6,536 bases of DNA from Faecalibacterium prausnitzii (GTDB lineage Bacteria > Bacillota > Clostridia > Oscillospirales > Ruminococcaceae), in the NCBI GenBank assembly GCA_002313795.1, contig DCCL01000166.1:211-6746 (forward strand), written 5' to 3'. A model generated the notes under the pieces. It saw only the letters and a list, made by a program, of their open reading frames with translations, searched no databases and was not told where the DNA came from. The position numbers and the translations under genes are program-made. This document shows positions 1 to 6,263 of the stretch, piece after piece (position 1 is the first letter of the stretch; every line of letters begins with the position of its first letter).

Positions 1-183
1 GGAGACCGGATGGAAATTGAACGATTCCGACGCATTCGCTGTTATGGGGAAGGCAAGCTCTGTCTCGAAGTCGGGCACGGGCTGTTGACCGTTTACGGAG
101 ACAGCCTGAAAATTGAAACGCTGTCAACGCACCGGCTCACCCTGAGAGGGCAGATCCTCCGGACAGATTTTTCAAAAGAATAG
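1..183 (+). CDS. yqfC: YqfC/YabP-family sporulation protein, C-terminal part (5' end outside window)
   Basis: Frame 1 is open from the window edge to the TAG at 181-183 and gives about 60 residues. The peptide has the alternating beta-strand pattern of the YabP/YqfC family: a G-D-R-M-E-I-E strand, then R-I-R-C-Y-G-E-G, and near the end L-T-L-R-G-Q-I, which matches the family's closing 'x-I-x-G-x-I' strand. Family members are about 90-100 residues, so roughly the first third is missing. The ATG at 10 has a GGAG before it, but it falls inside the conserved fold and is probably an internal Met. In Bacillus, yqfC is a sigma-E-dependent sporulation gene next to yqfD; its biochemical role is not well defined. 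Identity rests on the pattern plus the adjacent yqfD, because the peptide is short. Confidence 0.72.
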   Translation, partial: GDRMEIERFRRIRCYGEGKLCLEVGHGLLTVYGDSLKIETLSTHRLTLRGQILRTDFSKE

Positions 184-187
184 GAGG
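181..187 (+). promoter_or_regulatory. Ribosome binding site of yqfD overlapping the yqfC stop codon
   Basis: TAGGAGG combines the yqfC stop (TAG, 181-183) with a strong Shine-Dalgarno core. It is followed by a 5-nt spacer and the ATG at 193. This fixes the yqfD start and implies that the two genes are translated in a coupled way from one transcript. Confidence 0.8.
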
Positions 188-192
188 CCCGG

Positions 193-1338
193 ATGGAACT
201 GGTTCAGCTTTGGGCGGGCGTATCTTTTACTGCACAGAATGGCAGCACAGACGGTCTGCTTACCGCTGCCGCGGAAAATGGGCTCCACCTTTCGGACATT
301 CTTCCCTGTCCCGGCGGATTTTCGGCTCGATGTGCCGCGTGGAATTACAAAAAACTTGCCAGGCTTGCCCGACAGCGGAGAGTACGGCTTCGCATCCGGA
401 AACGGAATGGACTGTTTTTTCGTGTGCGTTCCTTGCTTCGGCGGAGAGGGCTCTGGGCTGGCTGTATATTATTTCTTCCACTGCTGCTCTGGATGCAGGG
501 ATTTGTCTGGGCCGTAGAGCCCGTGGGAATGACACCCGGACAGCAGGCACGGGCAGGCGCAGTCTTATGGGACGCCGGGCTTTCCCCGGGGAATACCGTG
601 ACAGAGCAGAAACTCACTGCAGGAGAATATGCCCTTCTCCAAAGCGGTGAGTTTTCCTGGGCAAGCCTGAACTTCAAAAAGGGAAAACTGACGGTGGAGA
701 CCGCCGCTGCAAAACCTGTTCCGGATATTGCCGCTGGAACACTTCACGGCATCCGGGCAAAGGTCTCGGGCACTGTAATAAGTACCAATCTCATTAGCGG
801 CACAATGTTGGTGGTTCCCGGACAAGTCGTGGAAGAGGGCCAGGGGCTTATCGGAACGGCCCGCAGCGAACGGGACGGAACGCTCATCTTTCAGCCTGCT
901 GCGGGAAGTGTCCGGGCGCAGTTTGAATGGGAAGATACGCAGGAGATTCCCGTTTTTCTTTCCGCAGAGCAGCTTACCGGCCAGAAAATCGTACACCGGA
1001 AGCTTTTCTGGGCCGGGCATTCTATTTCTCTGCCATCTCTGCATCCTGTGCCAGTCACCTCAGATGCTGTTAAGATCATCCGACACATCCAGCCGGAGGT
1101 GCTTGGCCTGCCGTTTTCATTTTTGGTCGAAGAAACGACATATTATCTCGAGCACTCGCAGAATATTGTACGCACGGAAGAGCAGGCAGCGGCCCTTGCA
1201 AGGCTGCAAAGCTTACAAGCTTTACAGCTAAAATGGCCCAATTCTGAGCTTCTGGCCCGCAAAGAGGACCTTTCTTCGGACAGCGACGCCCTTCACTATC
1301 GGGTCATCTATACCATCATTTCCGACATCTGCAAATAA
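193..1338 (+). CDS. yqfD: Sporulation protein YqfD
   Basis: The gene encodes 381 residues, close to the usual YqfD length of nearly 400. The N-terminal ~85 residues form a soluble part ending in a very basic stretch (about residues 53-86, many Arg/Lys). One hydrophobic segment follows at about 85-107, rich in Leu and Trp and ending in F-V-W-A-V-E, which fits the single membrane anchor of the family. The region from about 186 to 222 (A-K-V-S-G-T-V-I, then V-V-P-G-Q-V-V-E-E-G-Q) has the conserved barrel-like glycine pattern with a 'V-x-x-G-x-x-V-x-x-G' repeat. The start is set by TAGGAGG 5 nt upstream. It forms an operon with yqfC, as in Bacillus, where the pair is under mother-cell sigma-E control. 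The exact function is not established. The phoH-like gene that often follows yqfD is absent; a convergent operon lies there instead. Its TAA lies in the A-rich tract that forms the U-run of the opposing terminator. Confidence 0.85.
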   Translation: MELVQLWAGVSFTAQNGSTDGLLTAAAENGLHLSDILPCPGGFSARCAAWNYKKLARLARQRRVRLRIRKRNGLFFRVRSLLRRRGLWAGCILFLPLLLWMQGFVWAVEPVGMTPGQQARAGAVLWDAGLSPGNTVTEQKLTAGEYALLQSGEFSWASLNFKKGKLTVETAAAKPVPDIAAGTLHGIRAKVSGTVISTNLISGTMLVVPGQVVEEGQGLIGTARSERDGTLIFQPAAGSVRAQFEWEDTQEIPVFLSAEQLTGQKIVHRKLFWAGHSISLPSLHPVPVTSDAVKIIRHIQPEVLGLPFSFLVEETTYYLEHSQNIVRTEEQAAALARLQSLQALQLKWPNSELLARKEDLSSDSDALHYRVIYTIISDICK

Positions 1339-1387
1339 AAAATGCCGTACTGCTCGGAGAGACATTCTCTCTTGCAGTACGACATTT
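1337..1387 (-). terminator. Intrinsic terminator of the lon-hslO operon at a convergent gene boundary
   Basis: A two-part inverted repeat is visible. The outer stem pairs 1340-1353 with 1374-1387 (14 positions; one C-A mismatch on the plus strand becomes a G-U wobble on the minus strand). The inner stem GAGAGA/TCTCTC (1357-1362 with 1366-1371) closes a 3-nt loop, with 3 and 2 unpaired bases between the stems. Read leftwards, the hairpin is followed by six T's (complement of 1337-1342), the classic intrinsic form, about 33 nt after the hslO stop. Read rightwards, the tail is only ATTTCATCATG, so termination of yqfD transcripts there would be weaker or would need another factor. Confidence 0.85.
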
Positions 1388-1419
1388 CATCATGTACTTT
1401 TGTTGTTGATAATCAGGAT

Positions 1420-2304
1420 TTATTTTTCGTCCGGAGTCGTTTCCGCCAGAAGCTCGTTCAAATCGAACTGGTATTTGGTGTGGCAGAAGTGGCAGACGAC
1501 CTCACAGTGAGGGTCTTCATCCCGGAGCTTTTCCAGCTCTTTGCGGCCCAGACTAAGCAGCATTTCCTTTGTGCGCTCCCGGCTGCAATCGCACTGATAC
1601 CGTACTTCGCGGGTATCCAGCACCTGCGGGTCGAAACCAGCCATGGCCAGATTCATCATATCCTCGGGCTTTTTGCCGCTGCGAAGCATCTCCGTGACGG
1701 AGGGCATGGCGGCAATGTTCTGCTCCAGACGGGTGATCTCCTCATCGGTAGCACCGGGCAGGAGCTGCAGCAGATAACCACCGGCACAGATGATGGAGAG
1801 GTCTTTATCGACCAGAACGCCCAGTGCGCACACAGTAGGCACCTGCTCGCTGTATGCATAGTAGCTGGTGATATCCTCGGCGATCTCACCCGACACAAGC
1901 GGCACCTGACCGACGGTAGGCTCTTTCTGCAGTTTGTTATCCCGGATGACGGTCAGCACACCATCCCGGCCAACAGCACTGCCCACATCCAGATGACCGT
2001 TTCCCTTCGCAGGCAGCTCCACCAGCGGATGGTCGATGCAGCCCTTGACGTTGCCGTGGGCATCCGTGCAGGCAATGACGACACCGGCCGGGCCGCCGCC
2101 GGACACACGCAGGGTGATGGAGTCGCCATCATCCTTGAGCATCGCGCCCATCAGGGATGCACCGGTCAGCAGACGGCCAAGAGCTGCACTGCAGGTAGCG
2201 CTGGTGGTATGCAGCTTTTCGGCCGTGCGGACGATATCCGTAGAGTCCACACCGCAGAACACGATGCCACCGTTGTCCGACAGGCCGCGGATCAGATTTG
2301 ACAT
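1420..2304 (-). CDS. hslO: Hsp33 redox-regulated holdase chaperone
   Basis: The gene encodes 294 residues, the normal Hsp33 length. The C-terminal zinc switch is intact: C-D-C-S at residues 238-241 and C-H-F-C at 271-274. The 31-residue interval between Cys240 and Cys271 equals that between the equivalent cysteines of E. coli Hsp33 (C234 and C265). An extra cysteine sits at 267, four residues before the second pair. The N-terminal domain has the usual 'S-G-G-G-P-A-G' turn near residue 70 and a G-x-L-x-V-I-x-D strand region near 125. In the cytoplasm, oxidation of these cysteines releases zinc, unfolds the linker and turns on ATP-independent holding of unfolding proteins. This is the last gene of the leftward operon. 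It starts 1 nt after the methyltransferase stop, and its GGAGGA ribosome binding site lies within the last codons of that gene, so translational coupling is likely. Confidence 0.95.
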   Translation of the reverse strand: MSNLIRGLSDNGGIVFCGVDSTDIVRTAEKLHTTSATCSAALGRLLTGASLMGAMLKDDGDSITLRVSGGGPAGVVIACTDAHGNVKGCIDHPLVELPAKGNGHLDVGSAVGRDGVLTVIRDNKLQKEPTVGQVPLVSGEIAEDITSYYAYSEQVPTVCALGVLVDKDLSIICAGGYLLQLLPGATDEEITRLEQNIAAMPSVTEMLRSGKKPEDMMNLAMAGFDPQVLDTREVRYQCDCSRERTKEMLLSLGRKELEKLRDEDPHCEVVCHFCHTKYQFDLNELLAETTPDEK

Positions 2305-2305
2305 A

Positions 2306-3058
2306 TTATTTATCCTCCAGTTGAGTATACTGTTTGACCGCGCAGAAGAAGTAGCGTTCGCTTTCGTCGGTCAGAGGGCCGAAGCTTTCACCATCACAGA
2401 CACTTTCCAGCACAAAGCCGTGCTTTTCCAGTGAAGAACGGATGGTCTCGAGGTCATAGGTGTATTCGTAGAACCGCTCGTGGAAGTGCTCCCCTGTCTC
2501 GCGGTAGTCAATATCCACACTGATCTCCACCCGGCGGTCGGCGGCGCTGTAATGATTGCGCCAGACGCAGGAGGCATCTTCTTCCTCAAAGGTGAACACA
2601 TTTTCGCCCAGAACATTCTGATGCTTATAGGGAGTGTTCATATCAAAGAGAAGAACGCCGCCCTTTTCCATGAAAAAGCCCGCATTCGCAATGGCTTTAT
2701 CAAGATCCGGGATGTGATTGAAGGTATCAAAGGTCGATACTGCACCCCGGATGGTGCCATAAAGGTCAAGGCTGAGCAGATCCTGACGGAGCAGAAGCAG
2801 CTTTCCCGAAAGACCCAGCTGCTCTGCCTTATCCCGGACAACACAGAGCATCTCTTCCGACTGGTCGATGCCGATCATATCGTAGCCTGCCTGCGTGAGC
2901 ATCAGGGTCAGTTCCCCTGTTCCGCAACCGAGGTCGGCGAGGATGCCGTCGCAGATGCCGTGGGCTTTCAGTTCTTTGTGAATATGCTCATAGAGGGCAT
3001 CATAATCGGCATCGCCGTTGAACTCATCGTAGAAATAGGCAAATTCGTTGTAGGCCAT
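2306..3058 (-). CDS. Class I SAM-dependent methyltransferase, substrate unknown
   Basis: The gene encodes 250 residues. The N-terminus (M-A-Y-N-E-F-A-Y-F-Y-D) is typical of a Firmicutes methyltransferase group related to YqeM. Motif I, A-D-L-G-C-G-T-G-E at about 41-49, is the glycine-rich SAM-binding loop. G-I-D-Q-S at 63-67 supplies the acidic residue at the end of strand 2, R-Q-D-L-L at 91-95 matches motif III, and S-T-F-D-T-F-N-H at 108-115 is the motif IV region. The C-terminal half (about 150-245) forms the variable substrate-facing part, rich in charged and aromatic residues. The start is placed 4 nt after the engB stop; a GGAG lies in the last engB codons. It sits between engB and hslO, both linked to ribosome biogenesis or stress, but this does not identify a substrate: rRNA, a small molecule or a protein all remain possible. 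Family assignment is firm, function is not. Confidence 0.88.
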   Translation of the reverse strand: MAYNEFAYFYDEFNGDADYDALYEHIHKELKAHGICDGILADLGCGTGELTLMLTQAGYDMIGIDQSEEMLCVVRDKAEQLGLSGKLLLLRQDLLSLDLYGTIRGAVSTFDTFNHIPDLDKAIANAGFFMEKGGVLLFDMNTPYKHQNVLGENVFTFEEEDASCVWRNHYSAADRRVEISVDIDYRETGEHFHERFYEYTYDLETIRSSLEKHGFVLESVCDGESFGPLTDESERYFFCAVKQYTQLEDK

Positions 3059-3062
3059 TGTT

Positions 3063-3677
3063 TTACTCCGCGTCTTCCGGGTTTTCTTCGTATTCCGCTG
3101 CTACCGCTGCATCCAGCACAGCCTGCAGTTCCGGAATGCCATAGCCGTTCTCGCCGCTGGTCAACACGACTTTCTGGCAGCCATACGGCAGACAGATCTT
3201 CTCAAAATCCTCCTGCGTCTTTGCCAACTGGCTCTTTTTGAGCTTATCAGCCTTGGTCAGAGCCACCACAAAGGGGATGTCGTGGTAATGCAGGTACTTC
3301 AGCATCTGCAAATCGTCGGCACTGGGGGCATGACGGCAGTCAATGAGCTGCACCAGCAGGGTGTGATGACGCTGGGCTTCAAAGTAGCTGTTGATGAGGT
3401 CATCCCAGCGCTCGCGGTCTGCGTTGCTCACTTTGGCGTAACCATAGCCGGGAAGGTCCACAAAGTAGCAGTCCCCTACCTCATAAAAATTGATGGTAGC
3501 GGTTTTGCCCGGCGTGCTGGAAACGCGGGCAAGGTTTTTGCGGTTGCAGAGCTTGTTGATGAGGCTGGATTTGCCGACGTTGGAGCGGCCGGAAAAACTC
3601 AGCTCTGGGCGGTCGCTCTCGGGCAGCTGGCTGGAAATGCCATAGCTTGCGATAAAATCCGCTTTATTATAGTTCAT
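3063..3677 (-). CDS. engB: Ribosome biogenesis GTP-binding protein EngB/YsxC
   Basis: The gene encodes 204 residues, the normal size for the EngB/YsxC (YihA) branch of TRAFAC GTPases. G motifs in order: G1 G-R-S-N-V-G-K-S-S at 30-38; G2 S-S-T-P-G-K-T at about 53-59; G3 D-L-P-G at 74-77, followed by Y-G-Y-A, characteristic of this family; G4 T-K-A-D at 141-144; G5 T-S-G-E-N-G near 173-178. In Bacillus, YsxC is essential and acts late in assembly of the 50S subunit in the cytoplasm. The ATG at 3677 has AAAGGAA (complement of 3685-3691) 7 nt upstream. It lies 18 nt downstream of lon; the lon-ysxC order is the same as in Bacillus subtilis. The C-terminus is acidic (E-E-N-P-E-D-A-E). Confidence 0.96.
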   Translation of the reverse strand: MNYNKADFIASYGISSQLPESDRPELSFSGRSNVGKSSLINKLCNRKNLARVSSTPGKTATINFYEVGDCYFVDLPGYGYAKVSNADRERWDDLINSYFEAQRHHTLLVQLIDCRHAPSADDLQMLKYLHYHDIPFVVALTKADKLKKSQLAKTQEDFEKICLPYGCQKVVLTSGENGYGIPELQAVLDAAVAAEYEENPEDAE

Positions 3678-3695
3678 AACTGCGTTCCTTTCATC

Positions 3696-6146
3696 TCAGC
3701 AGACGGCACCCGGCTGGGGCTTCTCCGTCGGCTGCGGCAGTGCGGCGGTGTCGGCCGGTTTGGCTTTCTTGGCGCGGGGATGGCTGGAAGAGGCCGCTTT
3801 CGGTTTGAGAAGTGCCTCAGCCAGCACCTGCGACAGGTTGGACATGGGCAGGAAGTCGATATTCTTCTTCACCTCATCGTCCACATCATACAGGTCGGGC
3901 ATATTGTCTCTGGGAATGAGCACAGTCTTCATTCCCTCGCGGTAAGCTGCCATGCTCTTCTCCCGCAGGCCGCCGATGGGCAGCACATTGCCGTGAAGGG
4001 TGATTTCACCGGTCATCGCCACATCGCCGCGTACCGGGATGCCGGACAGGCAGGAGATGAGTGCTGTGGTCAAGGTGACACCGGCAGAGGGACCGTCCTT
4101 GGGCACAGCGCCCTCGGGAGCATGGATATGAAGGTCACACTTCTTGAGGCGCTCCGTATCGATGCCGTATTCCGCAGCATGAACACGGGCGTAGGTGATG
4201 GCCAGCTGTGCGCTCTCTTTCATCACGTCGCCCAAAGAACCGGTGACTGTGATCTTTCCGGTGCCGTTATCGATGACCTGCACCTCGATGGGCAGCGTCT
4301 CGCCACCGATGCTGGTCCAGGCCAGACCGTTGGCGATGCCGATGGCGTTGGTTCGGTTGAGGAATTCCGGCTTGACGATCCGGGGTCCCAGCAGCTTTTC
4401 CAGACTGGTCCCGGTGACAGAGACCGTCTCGGCTTCGCCGGATGCGATCTTGCGGGCACACTTACGCAGCACACTGGTGATGGTGCGCTCCAGATTGCGG
4501 ACACCGGCTTCGCGGGTGTAGCCGTCGATGATGCCGTAAAGAGCGCTCTGGGAGAAGGTGACTTTCCCTGCCAGACCACAGGCCTCCAGCTGCTTGGGCA
4601 CCAGATGCTTCCGGGCAATGTTGTATTTTTCCACCCGGGTATAGCTGGGTAGCTCGATCACATCCATACGGTCGCGCAGCGGGCCGGGGATAGCGCTCAG
4701 GTCATTGGCCGTGGTGATGAAGAGCACATGGCTCAAATCAAACGGCATATCGATGAAGTGGTCGTTGAAGGTGCTGTTCTGCTCGGGGTCGAGGGCTTCC
4801 AGCAGAGCTGCTGCCGGGTCGCCCCGGAAGTCGCCTGCCAGCTTATCGATCTCATCCAGCAGCATCAGAGGGTTGGAACTCTTGGCCGAGATCATGGCGT
4901 TGATGATTTTGCCGGGCATTGCGCCGATGTAGGTGCGGCGGTGGCCCCGGATCTCAGCTTCATCCCTCACACCGCCAAGGCTGATGCGGACATATTTGCG
5001 GTTCAGGCTCTCAGCGATAGAGCGGGCGATGCTGGTCTTGCCGACGCCCGGAGGGCCGACAAGGCAGATGATCTGTCCCTTGACATCAGGGGCAAGCTTG
5101 CGGACGGCCAGCACTTCCAGAATGCGGTCTTTGACCTTTTTCAGGCCATAGTGATCCCGGTCCAGGATATGCTGTGCCTTGTTGATATCCAGATCGTCCT
5201 TGGTAAAGGTATTCCAGGGCAGGTCAAGGCAGGTATCCAGATAGGTGCGGATGACGGTGCCCTCCTGGTTGCTGCTCTGCATCTTGGAAAGGCGGTCAAC
5301 TTCCTTCAGGAGCTTTTTCTCCCGCTCCTCATCCAGATGAAGTGCGGTGATCTTCTTCCGGTATTCCTCTGCTTCGGCAGTGGTATCATCGTCTTCGCCC
5401 AGCTCTTCGCTGATCATATGGAGCTGCTCATGCAGGTAGTAGTCGCGCTGGTTTTTGTCCATTGCTTCGTCTACTTTCTGAGCGATCTCCTTGTCGATCT
5501 CCAGCATCCGGCGTTCCCGGTGCATCTTCTCAATGAGCAGGTGCAGACGGCCCATTAGGGTACCCTCGTCCAGAATGGCCTGCTTATCCTCAAAGCGGAA
5601 CAGCAGGTTGGCCGGGATATACTCCGACAGGAATGCAGCATCGGTGCTGGTAGTGATGGCAAACACCACGTCTTTGCCGATATGCGGGTTCAGGGCCAGC
5701 AGGTCGTCAAAGCTCTTTTTGACGTTGCGAACCAAAACGTCCACTTCCGGCTCTTCTTCAGGCTTTGCCATCCGCACCGGGGCCGGACGAACCGTAGAAA
5801 GCAGGAAACTGCCATCGTCTTCCATCTCGGAAAGTTTGGCGCGGTATTTGCCCTCCACAAGGATACGGACAAGGTCATCCGACACCCGCATGACCTGCTT
5901 GATCTCGGCTACAACGCCGTAAGTATAAAGGTCGGCTGCCTTGGGGTCTTCGACCTTCATTTCCTTCTGTGCAACGAGGAACACGTCAGAGTTGTTGCTG
6001 ACCGCCCACTCCACAGCTGCGATGCTCTTTTCGCGGCCCACCTCAAAGTGGAGCAGGTTATTGGGAAAGACCACCAGCCCGCGCAGGGCAATGGCCGGAA
6101 GGTGGAGAACGCTTCGCTCCACCTTGACAGTAACTTTTTCAGACAT
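3696..6146 (-). CDS. lon: ATP-dependent endopeptidase La (Lon, LonA type)
   Basis: From the ATG at 6146 the protein has 816 residues. Domains in order: LON substrate-binding N-domain (about 10-200), helical linker (about 200-340), AAA+ ATPase (about 340-570) and serine-lysine protease domain (about 590-780). Walker A is G-P-P-G-V-G-K-T, with Lys370. Walker B is M-L-L-D-E-I-D, with Asp431/Glu432. A likely arginine finger is Arg493 in L-R-D-R-M. The protease dyad is Ser687 in P-K-D-G-P-S-A-G and Lys730 in R-E-K-S; the 43-residue spacing equals that of E. coli Lon (S679/K722). It should degrade misfolded and selected regulatory proteins in the cytoplasm. The reading frame extends upstream to a GTG at 6185, but that codon has no ribosome binding site, while the ATG at 6146 has GGGAGG 9 nt upstream. 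The last ~37 residues are a low-complexity Lys/Pro/Ala/Ser tail beyond the protease fold. First gene of the operon. Confidence 0.97.
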   Translation of the reverse strand: MSEKVTVKVERSVLHLPAIALRGLVVFPNNLLHFEVGREKSIAAVEWAVSNNSDVFLVAQKEMKVEDPKAADLYTYGVVAEIKQVMRVSDDLVRILVEGKYRAKLSEMEDDGSFLLSTVRPAPVRMAKPEEEPEVDVLVRNVKKSFDDLLALNPHIGKDVVFAITTSTDAAFLSEYIPANLLFRFEDKQAILDEGTLMGRLHLLIEKMHRERRMLEIDKEIAQKVDEAMDKNQRDYYLHEQLHMISEELGEDDDTTAEAEEYRKKITALHLDEEREKKLLKEVDRLSKMQSSNQEGTVIRTYLDTCLDLPWNTFTKDDLDINKAQHILDRDHYGLKKVKDRILEVLAVRKLAPDVKGQIICLVGPPGVGKTSIARSIAESLNRKYVRISLGGVRDEAEIRGHRRTYIGAMPGKIINAMISAKSSNPLMLLDEIDKLAGDFRGDPAAALLEALDPEQNSTFNDHFIDMPFDLSHVLFITTANDLSAIPGPLRDRMDVIELPSYTRVEKYNIARKHLVPKQLEACGLAGKVTFSQSALYGIIDGYTREAGVRNLERTITSVLRKCARKIASGEAETVSVTGTSLEKLLGPRIVKPEFLNRTNAIGIANGLAWTSIGGETLPIEVQVIDNGTGKITVTGSLGDVMKESAQLAITYARVHAAEYGIDTERLKKCDLHIHAPEGAVPKDGPSAGVTLTTALISCLSGIPVRGDVAMTGEITLHGNVLPIGGLREKSMAAYREGMKTVLIPRDNMPDLYDVDDEVKKNIDFLPMSNLSQVLAEALLKPKAASSSHPRAKKAKPADTAALPQPTEKPQPGAVC

Positions 6147-6155
6147 AATGTAAAA

Positions 6156-6161
6156 CCTCCC
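6156..6161 (-). promoter_or_regulatory. Ribosome binding site that fixes the lon start
   Basis: The minus strand reads GGGAGG, then a 9-nt spacer, then the ATG at 6146. It favours this start over the in-frame GTG at 6185, which would add 13 residues (M-T-R-I-R-R-T...) not expected in Lon and would place this Shine-Dalgarno inside the coding region. Confidence 0.85.
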
Positions 6162-6171
6162 AACCGTCCGG

Positions 6172-6192
6172 CGGATGCGAGTCACCCATCCG
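6172..6192 (-). promoter_or_regulatory. Small GC-rich hairpin in the lon leader
   Basis: CGGATG (6172-6177) and CATCCG (6187-6192) form a 6-bp stem around a 9-nt loop. A second pairing, TCCGG (6167-6171) with CCGGA (6190-6194), uses some of the same bases, so the two are partly exclusive. The structure ends 5 to 10 nt before the lon ribosome binding site. No run of U follows, so it is not an intrinsic terminator. A regulatory role is only inferred. Confidence 0.35.
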
Positions 6193-6230
6193 GATAGTTT
6201 TTTGTAGGGTCATATCAAATCTATCATTTT

Positions 6231-6259
6231 ATTATAGCGAAAAATTTCATTTGATGCAA
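6231..6259 (-). promoter_or_regulatory. Sigma-A-type promoter of the lon operon
   Basis: On the minus strand, TTGCAT (6254-6259) and a perfect TATAAT (6231-6236) are separated by 17 nt, the optimal spacing. The -10 box is consensus; the -35 box keeps only the TTG of TTGACA. Transcription would begin near 6224, giving a leader of roughly 78 nt before the lon ATG. The surrounding sequence is much richer in A/T than the flanking genes, as expected for a promoter. No CIRCE (HrcA) element and no tandem GGTCAAA CtsR site is visible. Confidence 0.75.
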
Positions 6260-6263
6260 CAGG

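Noticed and set aside
10..183. A complete short 57-residue gene starting at the ATG at 10 with GGAG upstream
   Set aside because: The frame is open to the window edge, and the residues before the Met (G-D-R) continue the conserved YabP/YqfC strand, so a truncated longer protein is more likely.
1342..2301. Open frame of 319 codons on the plus strand
   Set aside because: It lies antisense to hslO, which has an intact zinc motif and full family length. The translated peptide is rich in His and Gln with no domain pattern, a usual mirror effect of biased codon use. It has no ribosome binding site.
2324..2329. TATACT on the minus strand as a possible -10 box for hslO
   Set aside because: No -35-like sequence lies about 17 nt upstream, and it falls inside the methyltransferase coding end just before the hslO ribosome binding site.
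3282..4652. Open frame of 456 codons on the plus strand
   Set aside because: It is antisense to engB and the 3' part of lon, both unmistakable genes, and crosses their boundary. Composition (Gly, His, Asp, Val) is typical of antisense frames in GC-rich coding DNA.
4728..5558. Open frame of 276 codons on the plus strand, and another at 5682-6197
   Set aside because: Both are antisense to lon, with no recognisable motifs and no credible start signals.
6147..6185. N-terminal extension of Lon from the GTG at 6185
   Set aside because: No ribosome binding site precedes the GTG, the added 13 residues do not resemble Lon, and a strong GGGAGG lies inside the extension at the right distance from the ATG at 6146.
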